Shown here one piece after another: positions 17,718 to 26,606 of a stretch of 64,000 bases of DNA; positions within the stretch are counted from its first letter, which is position 1; every line of letters starts with the position of its first letter. The notes beneath the pieces were generated by a model. That model was not told the origin of the DNA. It made no database searches and was given only the letters and a program-made list of their open reading frames with translations. Position numbers and translations under genes: made by a program. Source of the stretch: Streptosporangiales bacterium (GTDB lineage Bacteria; Actinomycetota; Actinomycetes; Streptosporangiales; WHST01); contig WHTA01000011.1 in the NCBI GenBank assembly GCA_009379825.1, forward strand, positions 1 through 64,000. The letters run 5' to 3'.

Positions 17718-18422
17718 TCAGCGGGATCCCTTGGTGCCCTTCGTGTTGCGGCGGCGTTCCCGGCCGAGACCGTCGATCAGCTGGTCGAGGCCCCAGGAGT
17801 ACTGCGACTCCAGCGCGCCCTGCGGCAGGTACTCCGCCGCGGCGTGCAGCTGCGGGTACTGTTCCGGCGGCAGGTCCGCCAGGGTGTGCCGCCACCAGGT
17901 CTCGTGCTCGGCGTACGGGTGGGTCCTGGTGCGTTCGACCTCGTACTCGGCGAAGCCGAGGGTGTAGATCTGCGCCGCACGGTACGCGCGCACTGCACCC
18001 TCCGTGCTCCAGCCGCCTGACGTCAGCCTGGTGAGCAGCCACTCGACCATGTCGGCCATGTCCGGGCTCCACAGCCGCCGCTTGATCAGCAGCTGCACGA
18101 GCGTCGGGTACTCGAGCATGCGCTGCCGCAGCGCCACGCAGTACCGGCGCAGCGCCTCGTCCCACGACGGGTGACCGGAACGGTCCACCGGCAGGTCGCT
18201 GATCACCCGGGACGTGACCTGCGAGAGCAGGTCCTCGCGGTTCTGGACGTAGCCGTACAACGTCATCACGCCGCAGTCGAGCTCGGCGGCCAGCCGCGGC
18301 ATGCTCAGCGCGTCGATGCCGTCGCGTTGGATCAACGTGATGGCGGCGTCGACCACCTGCTCGGCCGAGAGCGACTTCCTCGGCCTGCGCTTCCGCGGCG
18401 GCTCCGCGCGAGCTCGTGCCAT
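17718..18422 (-). CDS. TetR-family regulator, last gene of the ABC/CoA-transferase operon
   Basis: A 234-residue TetR protein. It has an N-terminal HTH (SLSAEQVVDAAITLIQRDGI, then MPRLAAELDCGVMTLYGYV) and a helical ligand domain resembling the TetR_C class with a WSPDMADMVEWLL helix. The basic start (MARARAEPPRKRRPRKSL) is from ATG 18422. It follows the MmgE/PrpD gene by 14 bases, a gap holding a TTACCGTAA half-site identical to one arm of the palindrome before the operon's first gene. It probably represses the operon and itself in response to the imported compound or its CoA derivative. This regulation is inferred. Confidence 0.85.
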   Translation of the reverse strand: MARARAEPPRKRRPRKSLSAEQVVDAAITLIQRDGIDALSMPRLAAELDCGVMTLYGYVQNREDLLSQVTSRVISDLPVDRSGHPSWDEALRRYCVALRQRMLEYPTLVQLLIKRRLWSPDMADMVEWLLTRLTSGGWSTEGAVRAYRAAQIYTLGFAEYEVERTRTHPYAEHETWWRHTLADLPPEQYPQLHAAAEYLPQGALESQYSWGLDQLIDGLGRERRRNTKGTKGSR

Positions 18423-18427
18423 GGCCC

Positions 18428-18436
18428 TTACCGTAA
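18428..18436. promoter_or_regulatory. Half-site TTACCGTAA before the tetR gene
   Basis: The nine bases TTACCGTAA are identical to the left arm of the palindrome at 24541-24561. They sit in the 14-base gap between the MmgE/PrpD stop and the tetR start. A second arm is not visible at the expected distance, so this may be a weak or accidental site. Confidence 0.4.
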
Positions 18437-19834
18437 CTACCGGCCGCCGCCGAACGCGACGAACATCGCCGCCACCACGTCGGCCGCCGCGGATCCGACG
18501 TCGCCGGCCAGCAGGTCGTCCAGCTGCTTCACCGCGTCGTCGGTGAGCGGGCCGGTGACGTTGGCCGCGAACTTCGCCCGCAGCTCGTCCTCGCTGAGCG
18601 GCCGCTGTGGCGCCCCGCGCACGGTCTCGACGCTGGCACGCAGCTGCCGGCCGGAGCGGTCGGTGTACGTGCCGGTCGCGATGAGCTGCTCGGGGAACCG
18701 GCCGCTCGCCCAGTCGTCGGCCTCGACGTGTACGCGGTCGGCGAGCGCGAGCAGCGTCTCGTCGGCGAGCAGGTCGGGTGGGAAGTCGGAGAGCGCGAGG
18801 CCGAGACCCGCACCGCCACGCAGCGCGAGCGCGACGGTCATCGGCCCGGAGAAGCGCGCGTGGTACGGCGTATCGGGCCGCACCTTCGCAGCGCGCGGCT
18901 CGGCGATGGTCGGCAGCACCTGTCGCGCCACGCCGACCACGAGCCGGTCCAGCTCCTCGGCCCGCGCGCCCTGGTCGCGCAGCTGCAGCGCGAGCTCGAT
19001 CGGCGCGTGCGTGAACGCGTTCGTCGGGTACGGCTTCGTCGACACGGAAAGCACCTGCCAGCCGTCGGCGTACGGGTCGCCGAGCGGACGAGCGGCGAGC
19101 TCCGGCGCGCCGAACGCGTTGAGCATCCCGAACCGTCCCTCGAACACCGTCGGCGGCGCGGTGAGCCCGCACTGCGCGGCGTACGCGGCACGGATGCCGG
19201 AGGCTGCCGCCCAGCCCGCGTGGAACGGCTTGACGGTGCCGCCGGTGCGGTTCGCCTCGAGCACCCCGCTGGCGAGGCTCGCGGCAATGCCGACGGCGTG
19301 CCCGAGCTCGTCGGCGGAGAGGTCGATGAGCACGCCGGCAGTCACCGCGGCGCCGAGCGTGGTGCACACCGGCGTCGGGTGGAAGCCGCGCTCGAACAGC
19401 ATCGAGTTGCTGCCGTCCGCGGTCAGCAACGCTGTGCCGACGCGCAGGCTGGTCTCCTGCCCTGCCGCGATCGCCGCGGCCAGGCGCGCACCGTCGCCGG
19501 TAGCGCGGGCTGCGGCGAGAGCGGTGGGAACGATGACGCAGCTGGGGTGCACGAGCGTGGGCAGCTGCACGTCATCGTAGTCGTGTGCGTGCGCTGCAGT
19601 GCCGAGTAACAGCGCGACGTCTTCCGCGCGCGCCGGCAGCTCGTCGCCGGTGCCCGCGGTGAGCCGCAACGCACTGCGACTGGCCGCCTCGCCCGCGCCG
19701 GCGACGATGCAACCTACGGTGTCGCGCACCGAGTCACGGACGAACCGCGCGACATCTTCCGGCAGTGGCGTCTGCGCCGCGCGGTGCACCCATGCCGCCT
19801 GCTCGCTCGACTGCGTGCTCTGTGTTCCGCTCAT
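18437..19834 (-). CDS. MmgE/PrpD-family protein
   Basis: A 465-residue member of the MmgE/PrpD family, which includes 2-methylcitrate dehydratase and cis-aconitate decarboxylase. Conserved segments are visible: AHAHDYDDVQLPTLVHPSCV (His/Asp-rich N-terminal site), GFHPTPVCTTLGAA, and TVKPFHAGWAAASGIRAAYA. The second domain contains ISTKPYPTNAFTHAPIE-type sequence (SVSTKPYPTNAFTHAPIELA). Members dehydrate or decarboxylate tricarboxylic-type acids. The true substrate is unknown. It overlaps the upstream cyclase by 4 bases and is in the ABC/CoA-transferase operon. Confidence 0.87.
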   Translation of the reverse strand: MSGTQSTQSSEQAAWVHRAAQTPLPEDVARFVRDSVRDTVGCIVAGAGEAASRSALRLTAGTGDELPARAEDVALLLGTAAHAHDYDDVQLPTLVHPSCVIVPTALAAARATGDGARLAAAIAAGQETSLRVGTALLTADGSNSMLFERGFHPTPVCTTLGAAVTAGVLIDLSADELGHAVGIAASLASGVLEANRTGGTVKPFHAGWAAASGIRAAYAAQCGLTAPPTVFEGRFGMLNAFGAPELAARPLGDPYADGWQVLSVSTKPYPTNAFTHAPIELALQLRDQGARAEELDRLVVGVARQVLPTIAEPRAAKVRPDTPYHARFSGPMTVALALRGGAGLGLALSDFPPDLLADETLLALADRVHVEADDWASGRFPEQLIATGTYTDRSGRQLRASVETVRGAPQRPLSEDELRAKFAANVTGPLTDDAVKQLDDLLAGDVGSAAADVVAAMFVAFGGGR

Positions 19835-20628
19835 GCGCCCACCACCGCGAGCGGACGCGCCGGTGAGCCCGTGCCCCCGACGATCTTCAACGGGCTACAG
19901 ACGAACAGGAACTCCGTCACGTCCGCGGCCGCGATGCCCTCAAGGTCGAGCACCTCGATGATGTTCACCCCCGCGTCGAAGAGCAGACGTTGGTGCACCG
20001 GCAGCTGACCGTGTCCGGTGCTCGCGTGGATCTGTTCGAACGCGATGGTGTCGCCGCCGGCCGCGCGTATCCCGCGGTCGAGCAGCCAGTCCGCACCGGT
20101 GGTGTCGATGCCGGGTACGCCCGTGCTGCGGCCGACGAACGCTTCCGCGTCGTGCCACAGCTGTGGCCAGCCGGTGCGGATCAACGCCACGTCGCCCGGC
20201 CGCAGCTCGACGTCGGCCGCCTTCTCCAGGTCGTCCGCCGTGACGCCGTAGCCGGCGTCCAGCCGCTCCATCCCAAGAGCGCGCGGTACGTCGAAAAGCA
20301 CGCCGCGGGCGAGGATCGGTGGCACGGTGTCGATGCCGTGTACGGTGAACCGCCCGCCCACGCTCGCCTCGTGGGCGTCGACGCCGCCGTGCAGCTTGCC
20401 GTGCAAGGCCACGTGGCACAGCGCGTCGACGTGGGTGCCGACGTGACCGCCGGTGGAGATCAGCTCGTTCGCACCGGACAGCCCACTCGGGCGTACCGCG
20501 TCACCGTGCCTGCGGATGAGCGCCATCCGGAAACCCGGATGGTTCGGCGAACACGGTGTGTTGGCGTCGAGCGGCTGGCCCAGGTCGTAGACCGTGGCGC
20601 CGTTCTCGATCGCGTCTAGCAGCAGCAT
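19831..20628 (-). CDS. Cyclase-family metal-dependent hydrolase (KynB-like)
   Basis: A 265-residue protein of the cyclase family (PF04199), with the metal-binding signature HVGTHVDALCH and a late HASTGHGQLPVHQRLLFDAG segment. Relatives hydrolyse N-formylkynurenine, cyclic imides or lactone-like compounds using Zn or Mn. The start is ATG 20628, and the end overlaps the MmgE/PrpD start by ATGA. In this operon it may open a ring or amide of the imported compound; that is inference. Confidence 0.87.
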   Translation of the reverse strand: MLLLDAIENGATVYDLGQPLDANTPCSPNHPGFRMALIRRHGDAVRPSGLSGANELISTGGHVGTHVDALCHVALHGKLHGGVDAHEASVGGRFTVHGIDTVPPILARGVLFDVPRALGMERLDAGYGVTADDLEKAADVELRPGDVALIRTGWPQLWHDAEAFVGRSTGVPGIDTTGADWLLDRGIRAAGGDTIAFEQIHASTGHGQLPVHQRLLFDAGVNIIEVLDLEGIAAADVTEFLFVCSPLKIVGGTGSPARPLAVVGA

Positions 20629-20641
20629 CGGTGTCCCCTCA

Positions 20642-21841
20642 TCAGATGGCGCCTCGCTCCCGGAGCGCCGCGATGCGCTCCCCCGTCACTCCTGCTTCCC
20701 GCAGGACCTCGTCGGTGTGCGCACCGAGCGGCGGCCCGGTCCAGCGGATCGCGCCAGGGGTGCCGGACAACCGGAACAACAGGCCCTGCATCGACACCTG
20801 GCCGAGCTCGTCGTCGGGCAGCCGGACGACGCTGCCGCGGTGCTGCACATGTGGATCCGCGACGACGTCCGCCGCACTGTAGATCGGCGCTACCGCCACC
20901 TGCGCCTCAGTGAACGCTGCAACCACGTCGTCGGCGTCGCGCGCGGCGATCCACGACCCGACGGCCTCGTCGAGCTCGTCGGCGTGCTGCGCGCGACCGC
21001 CGCCGGTCGAGAACCACGGCTGTTCCACCAACTCCGGGCGACCGACCAGCCGCACCACGCGTTCCGCGACGTTCTGCGCGCTCGTAGAGATCGCCAGCCA
21101 CCTGCCGTCGCGGGTGCGGTACGTGTTGCGCGGCGCGTTGTTGACGCTGCGGTTCCCTGTCCGTTCCTGCACCACCCCGAGCTGGTCGAAGTCGATGACC
21201 TGCGACCCGAGCACGGTGAGGATCGGCTCGTAGAGCGCCAGGTCGATGACCTGGCCCTGCCCGGTGCGCTCCCGCGCCCACAGCGCGGTCATGACCGCGT
21301 AGGCACCGGTGATCGCGGCGATCCCGTCCGCCAGGCCGAACGGCGGCAACGTCGGCGGGCCGTCCGGCTCACCGGTGATGTGTGCGAACCCGCTCATCGA
21401 CTCGGCGAGGGTGCCGAAGCCGGGGCGTGAGCTGTACGGGCCGTCCTGCCCGAAACCGGTCGTACGCAACAGCACGAGCCGCGGGTTCACCCCGCGGAGG
21501 ACGTCCCAGCCCAAGCCCCAGCGTTCCAGCGTGCCGGGGCGGAAGTTCTCGATCACCACGTCGGCACTACGCACCAGGGCGAGGAAGATGTCGCGGCACT
21601 CTTCGTCGCCGAGGTACAAGGTGGCGCACCGCTTCCCGCGCGACAGCATCTTGTTCCACAGCGCGACGCCGTCCTTGCTGCGGCCGTGCCCGCGCGCCGG
21701 ATCGCCGCGCGGATGCTCGATCTTCGTCACCTCGGCGCCCTGGTCGGCAAGCAGCGTGGCGGCCAGCGGCCCGGCGAACAAGGTGGCGATGTCGAGCACC
21801 TTGACGCCGGTGAGTGCCGCCTGCTCCCCCTCCTCGGTCAC
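20642..21841 (-). CDS. CaiB/BaiF-family CoA-transferase
   Basis: A 399-residue class III CoA-transferase. It has VKVLDIATLFAGPLAATLLA at the start, IENFRPGTLERWGLGWDVLR, GFGQDGPYSSRPGF, and the region around LADGIAAITGAYAV where the catalytic Asp of the family lies. Such enzymes move CoA between organic acids without free energy input. The start overlaps the stop of the substrate-binding protein gene by 4 bases. In the operon it probably activates the imported acid as a CoA thioester. Confidence 0.9.
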   Translation of the reverse strand: MTEEGEQAALTGVKVLDIATLFAGPLAATLLADQGAEVTKIEHPRGDPARGHGRSKDGVALWNKMLSRGKRCATLYLGDEECRDIFLALVRSADVVIENFRPGTLERWGLGWDVLRGVNPRLVLLRTTGFGQDGPYSSRPGFGTLAESMSGFAHITGEPDGPPTLPPFGLADGIAAITGAYAVMTALWARERTGQGQVIDLALYEPILTVLGSQVIDFDQLGVVQERTGNRSVNNAPRNTYRTRDGRWLAISTSAQNVAERVVRLVGRPELVEQPWFSTGGGRAQHADELDEAVGSWIAARDADDVVAAFTEAQVAVAPIYSAADVVADPHVQHRGSVVRLPDDELGQVSMQGLLFRLSGTPGAIRWTGPPLGAHTDEVLREAGVTGERIAALRERGAI

Positions 21842-22878
21842 TTCATCACCTGGTCGGTGACCGTGGTCGTGTACGACTCCTTCGAAGGGACCTTCAGCTT
21901 CGGCTCGACCTTCTTCTCGAACCGGTACGCCGCGTCCGCGTCCTCGGCGTCGACGGCGACCGACTTCGGTGTCGCGGACACCACCTGCTCGAACGCCTCC
22001 TCGAACTGCTCGTCGGAGAGCTGCTTGTACTTCTTCCTGACGACCTTCTTCGCCTGCTCCGGGTCACTGTGGATGAGCTCCACGGCCTTGTTCAGCGCAC
22101 GCGAGTAGCACACCAACGCGTCCTTCTTCTTCTCGAGCGCTTCCTTCGACGTGAGCGCGGTGAGCCACAGGATGTCGTCGAACGCAGGTACCGTGCCTTC
22201 GGACAGGTCCAGGGCGACCTTGCCGTCCCCCTTCTCCGCACCGATGATCGACGCCGGCGGCGAGATGACGTAGGCGTCGATGCTGCCCCTGGCGAACGAC
22301 GCGACCATCTCCGACGATCCGCCGGTCGCCACGATCTCGACGTCCTTGTCCGGGTCGAGCCCGTGCTGCAGGAACAGGTAGCGCATGATCCTGTCGGTCG
22401 AGCTGCCCGCCGACGTGATGCCGACCTTCTTGCCGCGCAGCGCCTCGACGACCGCCTCCTCGCTCTCCTCGTCCGGGGCGATGTCGGACTTCATCGTCAG
22501 GCCGTAGAGCAGGCTGTCCATGACGGTGGCGAAGGTCAGCACCGGGCCGCCCTTCTCCCGGGTGGACAGCACCGTCGGATGCGTCGACAGCGTCACGTCG
22601 GCGCTGCCGCCGACGAGCGCCTGGATCGCCTCCGAGCCACCGCCGAGCGCGATCCGGTCGATGGTCAGGCCCTGCTTGGCGAACATCCCCTTCGCGGCCG
22701 CGATCTCGTCCGCGATGTAGAGCATGCTGCCGTCGGTGGCCTGGCTGATCCGCAGCGTCTGTCCCGCGCACGGACCATCGGCGGACGCGGCCTGCTTCGG
22801 CTTCTGACAGGCTGCGCCACTCAGCACCAGCGCCCCGACTGCGACTGCGCACCCCATAGTGCGCGTGAGCTTGTTCAT
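21838..22878 (-). CDS. ABC substrate-binding lipoprotein (NMT1/SsuA-type)
   Basis: A 346-residue periplasmic-type binding protein. ATG 22878 gives a signal peptide with a lipobox-like end (MNKLTRTMGCAVAVGALVLS then GAAC), so the mature protein is probably lipid-anchored. The body shows the NMT1/THI5-like pattern (GMFAKQGLTIDRIALGGGSE, LVGGSADVTLSTHPTVLSTR, GKKVGITSAGSSTDRIM). Relatives bind sulfonates, thiamine precursors, nitrate or aromatic acids. It is the third gene of the importer operon. A longer frame upstream lacks a binding site. Confidence 0.88.
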   Translation of the reverse strand: MNKLTRTMGCAVAVGALVLSGAACQKPKQAASADGPCAGQTLRISQATDGSMLYIADEIAAAKGMFAKQGLTIDRIALGGGSEAIQALVGGSADVTLSTHPTVLSTREKGGPVLTFATVMDSLLYGLTMKSDIAPDEESEEAVVEALRGKKVGITSAGSSTDRIMRYLFLQHGLDPDKDVEIVATGGSSEMVASFARGSIDAYVISPPASIIGAEKGDGKVALDLSEGTVPAFDDILWLTALTSKEALEKKKDALVCYSRALNKAVELIHSDPEQAKKVVRKKYKQLSDEQFEEAFEQVVSATPKSVAVDAEDADAAYRFEKKVEPKLKVPSKESYTTTVTDQVMK

Positions 22879-22891
22879 GACCGACTCACTT

Positions 22892-23731
22892 CTAACGACT
22901 CGAGTAACGCTCTGCACGGGTGACCGCGATGTTGATCACGACCGCGACGACCATCAGCACCACGACGGCGGCGAAGGTGCCCGCGGTGTCGAACGTGTTC
23001 GCCGAACGCTTCAGCAGGTAGCCGAGACCCTCGTTCGACGCGGTGATCTCACTGACGACCGCACCGATGAGGGAGTAAGGAACGGCGAGCCGCAGGCCGG
23101 TGAAGACCCAGCTCGCCGCGGCGGGCACGATGACCTTCACCAACCGGTCCTTGCGGTTGGCGCCCATCAAGGTGACGACGTCCAACAGCTCCTGGTCGAC
23201 GTTCTTCGCGCCGGAGAAGCTGTTGTGGAACACCAGGAAGAAGACCACGACCGCGGTGAGCGCGACCTTCGACTCCAGCCCGATGCCGAACCAGAGGATG
23301 AACAACGGCGCAAGCGCGAGCTTCGGCAGGCTGTTCGCGGCGATGACGAGCGGGTTGAGCACCTCGGCGAGGAACGGCGACCGACCGAGGACGAAGCCGA
23401 CCGTCACGCCCGCGGCACCACCGACGACGAAGCCGAGTGCCATCGCCTGCAACGTCGCCGAGCCGTGCGTCCACAGCGACCCGTCGATGCACCACGTCCA
23501 GAGCTTGGTCAGCACGGCGGACGGGCTGGAGATCCAGAACGGGTCGATCAGCGCGCCCGAGCACAGCTCCCACCCGGCGACGGCCACGGCGACGAGCACG
23601 GCACGTACGACCCACACCCAGCCCATGCGTTTCCTGCGCCGCACCTGCAGCTGTTGTGCGTCCGCCGTCTCCGCGGCCGTGCGCCGCGCGGATGCTTCCT
23701 GATCGGTGGTGTCCATGGCGGTGACACTCAT
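22892..23731 (-). CDS. ABC transporter permease (SsuC/TauC-type)
   Basis: A 279-residue BPD_transp_1 permease with about six membrane segments. The cytoplasmic coupling motif is MGANRKDRLVKVIVPAAASW (EAA-loop form). The N-terminal 35 residues are hydrophilic. The start at ATG 23731 overlaps the ATPase stop (ATGA); ATG 23716 is an in-frame alternative. It pairs with the ATPase upstream and the binding protein downstream. Confidence 0.9.
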   Translation of the reverse strand: MSVTAMDTTDQEASARRTAAETADAQQLQVRRRKRMGWVWVVRAVLVAVAVAGWELCSGALIDPFWISSPSAVLTKLWTWCIDGSLWTHGSATLQAMALGFVVGGAAGVTVGFVLGRSPFLAEVLNPLVIAANSLPKLALAPLFILWFGIGLESKVALTAVVVFFLVFHNSFSGAKNVDQELLDVVTLMGANRKDRLVKVIVPAAASWVFTGLRLAVPYSLIGAVVSEITASNEGLGYLLKRSANTFDTAGTFAAVVVLMVVAVVINIAVTRAERYSSR

Positions 23732-24519
23732 GAAGCGAGCTCGTGTTCGACGTCGTCGGCCAGTGCCGCCCAGAGTTCCTCGAACAGCTCCGCGTACCTC
23801 GACTCGAACCTGATCTTGAACATGTCGCGCGGCCTCGGCAGGTCGATGTCGCGGATCAGCCGGATCCGCCCTGGACGCTTCGACATGACGACCACGCGGT
23901 CGCCGAGCGCGATCGCCTCGCCGATGTCGTGCGTCACGAAAACGACCGTGGAACCCGTACGCTCCCAGATGCGGTGCATCTCGGCCTGGAGTACGGTCTT
24001 CAGCTGCGCGTCGAGCGCGCCGAACGGTTCGTCGGCGAGGATCGCCTCGGGCTCGTAGACGAGCGTCCTGGCGAGAGCGACCCGCTTGCGCATGCCACCG
24101 GACAGCTGCCGGGGATACGCGTCGGCGAAGCTGGTGAGCCCGACCAGGTCGAGCATGGCGTCCACCCGCTCGGCGATCTCGCCTTTGTCCAGACCACGCA
24201 GCTCGAGCGGGAGCGCGACGTTGCGCCGCACCGAACGCCACGGCAACACGTTGTCCTTCTGGGTGATGTAGCCCACCTTGGTGTTCGGCGCGGTGACCGG
24301 CTCGCCGTCGTAGTGGACGGCACCGTCGGACGGCGCCATCAGGCCCGCCGACATGTTCAACAGCGTCGACTTCCCACAACCGCTCGGGCCGACGACACAG
24401 CAGAACTCGCCGCGCGCCACCTCGAGGTCGACGTCCTCGACCGCGGTGAACATCGAGCGGTCGCGCTCGAACCGCTTGGCCACCCGCAGAAGGCTGATCA
24501 GCGTTGATCGCTCGTCCAT
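23728..24519 (-). CDS. ABC transporter ATPase (SsuB/TauB-type), first gene of the operon
   Basis: A 263-residue ATPase with Walker A GPSGCGKST, Q-loop ITQKDNVLPWRSV, signature LSGGMRKRVALAR, Walker B AILADEPFGALD and H-loop FVTHDIGEA. The MLPWR-like Q-loop sequence is typical of the nitrate/sulfonate/taurine branch. ATG 24519 was preferred over GTG 24525 because of the GGAG spacing. A 21-bp palindrome ends 21 bases upstream and is the likely operator of the whole leftward operon. Confidence 0.92.
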   Translation of the reverse strand: MDERSTLISLLRVAKRFERDRSMFTAVEDVDLEVARGEFCCVVGPSGCGKSTLLNMSAGLMAPSDGAVHYDGEPVTAPNTKVGYITQKDNVLPWRSVRRNVALPLELRGLDKGEIAERVDAMLDLVGLTSFADAYPRQLSGGMRKRVALARTLVYEPEAILADEPFGALDAQLKTVLQAEMHRIWERTGSTVVFVTHDIGEAIALGDRVVVMSKRPGRIRLIRDIDLPRPRDMFKIRFESRYAELFEELWAALADDVEHELAS

Positions 24520-24540
24520 GCCCACTCCAGTTGGAGGTAC

Positions 24541-24561
24541 TTACCGTAAGTTATACGGTAA
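24541..24561. promoter_or_regulatory. 21-bp palindrome before the importer operon (likely TetR operator)
   Basis: Perfect 8-bp arms TTACCGTA-N5-TACGGTAA, 22-42 bases upstream of the ATPase ATG. It is AT-rich in a very GC-rich region and has the size of a TetR-type operator. The last gene of the operon encodes a TetR protein and has one copy of the arm in front of it. TACGGTAA also occurs at 26587-26594, before an acyltransferase gene. Confidence 0.7.
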
Positions 24562-24839
24562 GGCCGTCCGCGAAGCAACGTGATCGCTCTCACCGTCCCC
24601 GCCCGGGCAGCCGTCACCACCACAGTCGGCGCGAGCGGATGTTCCTGGCCTGACTCAGCTGGGACATCACGCCATCGGCTTCGAGTCGGCGCCTCGCACC
24701 GCACGCAGCGGGCGCCTGCAGGCGTTCGGCCTGGAGGAACCGATTGCGGATCGGCCGTTGCCCGGCCTGGGTGACTCCTCGGCGCGGACGTAGCCCGAAG
24801 CTACAGTTTGATTGTTCGCAGAACGAGAGGGGGCAGTGC

Positions 24840-25295
24840 GTGCAGATCGCCGTCGACGACCTCACCGGCACGAAGACCGCCGAGTTCCTCGCCGAGCACC
24901 TCGACGAGATGCGCGCCATCACACCGCCGGAGAGCGTGCATGCGCTCGGCCTCGACGAACTACGCGAGCGCGGCGTGACATTCTGGTCGGCGACCGACGG
25001 CGGCACGGTCGTGGGCTGCGGCGCACTGAAGCGGCTCGACGCGACGCACGCCGAGCTCAAGGCCATGCGGACGAAGCAGGCGCGCAAACGAAGCGGTGTC
25101 GCGTCCGTCCTGCTCGCGCACATCCTCGACGAGGCCAAGCAGCTGGGTTTCACCCGGCTGAGCCTGGAGACCGGGTCGACCGACTCCTTCCTGCCCGCCA
25201 GGCGGCTGTACGAGAAGTTCGGCTTCGAGTACTGCGACCCCTTCGCCGGCTACCGTCCCGACCCGCACAGCGTCTTCATGACGAAACTCCTGTGA
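24840..25295 (+). CDS. GNAT-family N-acetyltransferase
   Basis: A 151-residue GNAT protein. It has the acetyl-CoA binding signature around MRTKQARKRSGVASVLLAHI (the R/Q-x-x-G-x-G/A region) and the late FGFEYCDPFAGYRPDPHSVF strand, a pattern of YsnE/EAT-type acetyltransferases. GTG 24840 was chosen because it has a GAGGGGG binding site; a longer frame upstream lacks one. It is convergent with the acyltransferase gene. The substrate is unknown. Confidence 0.85.
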   Translation: MQIAVDDLTGTKTAEFLAEHLDEMRAITPPESVHALGLDELRERGVTFWSATDGGTVVGCGALKRLDATHAELKAMRTKQARKRSGVASVLLAHILDEAKQLGFTRLSLETGSTDSFLPARRLYEKFGFEYCDPFAGYRPDPHSVFMTKLL

Positions 25296-25301
25296 GACGG
25301 G

Positions 25302-26381
25302 TCACCGTCGGTCGGCGGCGGACCGCAGCCGGAACAGCCAGTCCAGCCTGGGCTCGGCGAACGGCTGGACGAGCTGGGTGACCGGCCGACTGGAGAACAG
25401 GAACACCAGGCCCACCGCGAGCGCGACGACCAGAGCACTGCCGGCCACCGTGTGCAGCCACGCCGGTTCGTACAGGCCGAACCCGGCCGCGCCCTTCACC
25501 ACGAACCGGTGCAGCAGGTACACGTACATCGTCGCCGCACCGAGACCGGTGAACCAGGTGAAGCGCCGTGGCACGACGGCGAGGAACGCAGTGAGCAGCA
25601 CGAACCCGAGCGCCAACGCGCAGGCGCGATGCCCCAGGCCGGACAACGCCGACACGCCGATCTGCTCGTAGCTCTTGTCGTAGTACAGCCAGACCCTGCC
25701 GCCGTCCTGCGCGAACAGGTACGCACCGGCGAGCGAGAAGAGCAGCGCCGGGATCGCTAGCCCCCTGGCCAGCTTCGTACGCACCAGGTCGAAGTAGCGC
25801 TTCGGCATCATCAGGCCGGCGACGTAGAACGGCAGGAAACCGAGCACCCGACTCGGGTCGAACGAGGACGGCAGCTCGGTGAGGCCGGCAGCCAGCGAGA
25901 TGGCGACCGCCACCGCCACTGCGACCACCGGGTGCAACGCATTCCACATCGGGACGCTCAATCGCCAGAACAGCAACGCGATCAGGAACCACATCGCGAA
26001 CGACGGGTCGAGCGGGCTGATCACGATCTCGGTGCCACTGGTGAAGTCACGCAGGATCTCGTAGCTGAACTCGAAGATCAGATACGGCAGCACGATGCCG
26101 GTGATCAACCGGCGCCCCTGGTGCGGCTTGCCGGTGAAGTTACGGGACAGGTAACCGGAGATCAGGATGAACACCGGCATGTGGAACGCGTAGATGGTGA
26201 CGTAGAGACCCTTGGTCGCCGGCACGTCGCGCAGCGGTTCGATCGCGTGGCCGATCACCACGAGCACGATCGCGAGGAACTTCGCGTTGTCCAGGAACGG
26301 GTCGCGGACGGGCGAGCGGTCGGCTGGCACCGACACCGCCGTCGGCCTGTCGTGCGGGAGCGCGCGCACGTCAGTGGCCAC
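25302..26381 (-). CDS. Membrane acyltransferase (Acyl_transf_3 family), copy 1
   Basis: A 359-residue integral membrane protein with about ten hydrophobic segments. The family motif near the N-terminus is present (LDNAKFLAIVLVVIGHAIEP with the catalytic-type His, then YAFHMPVFILISGYLSRNF). This resembles fucose 4-O-acetylase-like and OafA-like enzymes that acylate cell-surface sugars. The first 30 residues are hydrophilic. It is a close paralogue of the next leftward gene (26607-27698), and the two leader regions are also similar, so the locus arose by duplication. Confidence 0.87.
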   Translation of the reverse strand: MATDVRALPHDRPTAVSVPADRSPVRDPFLDNAKFLAIVLVVIGHAIEPLRDVPATKGLYVTIYAFHMPVFILISGYLSRNFTGKPHQGRRLITGIVLPYLIFEFSYEILRDFTSGTEIVISPLDPSFAMWFLIALLFWRLSVPMWNALHPVVAVAVAVAISLAAGLTELPSSFDPSRVLGFLPFYVAGLMMPKRYFDLVRTKLARGLAIPALLFSLAGAYLFAQDGGRVWLYYDKSYEQIGVSALSGLGHRACALALGFVLLTAFLAVVPRRFTWFTGLGAATMYVYLLHRFVVKGAAGFGLYEPAWLHTVAGSALVVALAVGLVFLFSSRPVTQLVQPFAEPRLDWLFRLRSAADRR

Positions 26382-26586
26382 GTAACTGTCTCCTTGTCAC
26401 GTCCGGGAGCAGGCCTTTCGGACGCGACGAAACGCCGGAACAGCAGGAACCAGCACCGGTTCAGCGCACGACCGGGCTGGCAAGATGTCGCTCGCACAGC
26501 GAGCCGACACGCGACAGACGACGCCTCACGAAGAGCTCAGGCATGCAGGAAAAGGGCTCCGGCGGTCGACGGCACGTATGTCACAG

Positions 26587-26594
26587 TACGGTAA
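26587..26594 (-). promoter_or_regulatory. Shared GTTACCGT motif in the acyltransferase leader
   Basis: On the minus strand GTTACCGTACTGTGACATAC lies about 200 bases before copy 1. The homologous GTTACCGTCCCTTTACTTAT lies about 125 bases before copy 2 (27831-27839). Both leaders also share a CGAAGAG-x-TCAGG stretch. The block may be a promoter or regulator site kept after duplication. The 8-mer TACGGTAA is also one arm of the palindrome at 24541. Confidence 0.4.
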
Positions 26595-26606
26595 CAGCAC
26601 GGGCAG

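Noticed and set aside
24614-25153. Minus-strand frame opposite the GNAT gene
   Set aside because: It is Ser/Arg/Cys-rich with no conserved motif, while the GNAT frame on the other strand has a clear domain and binding site.
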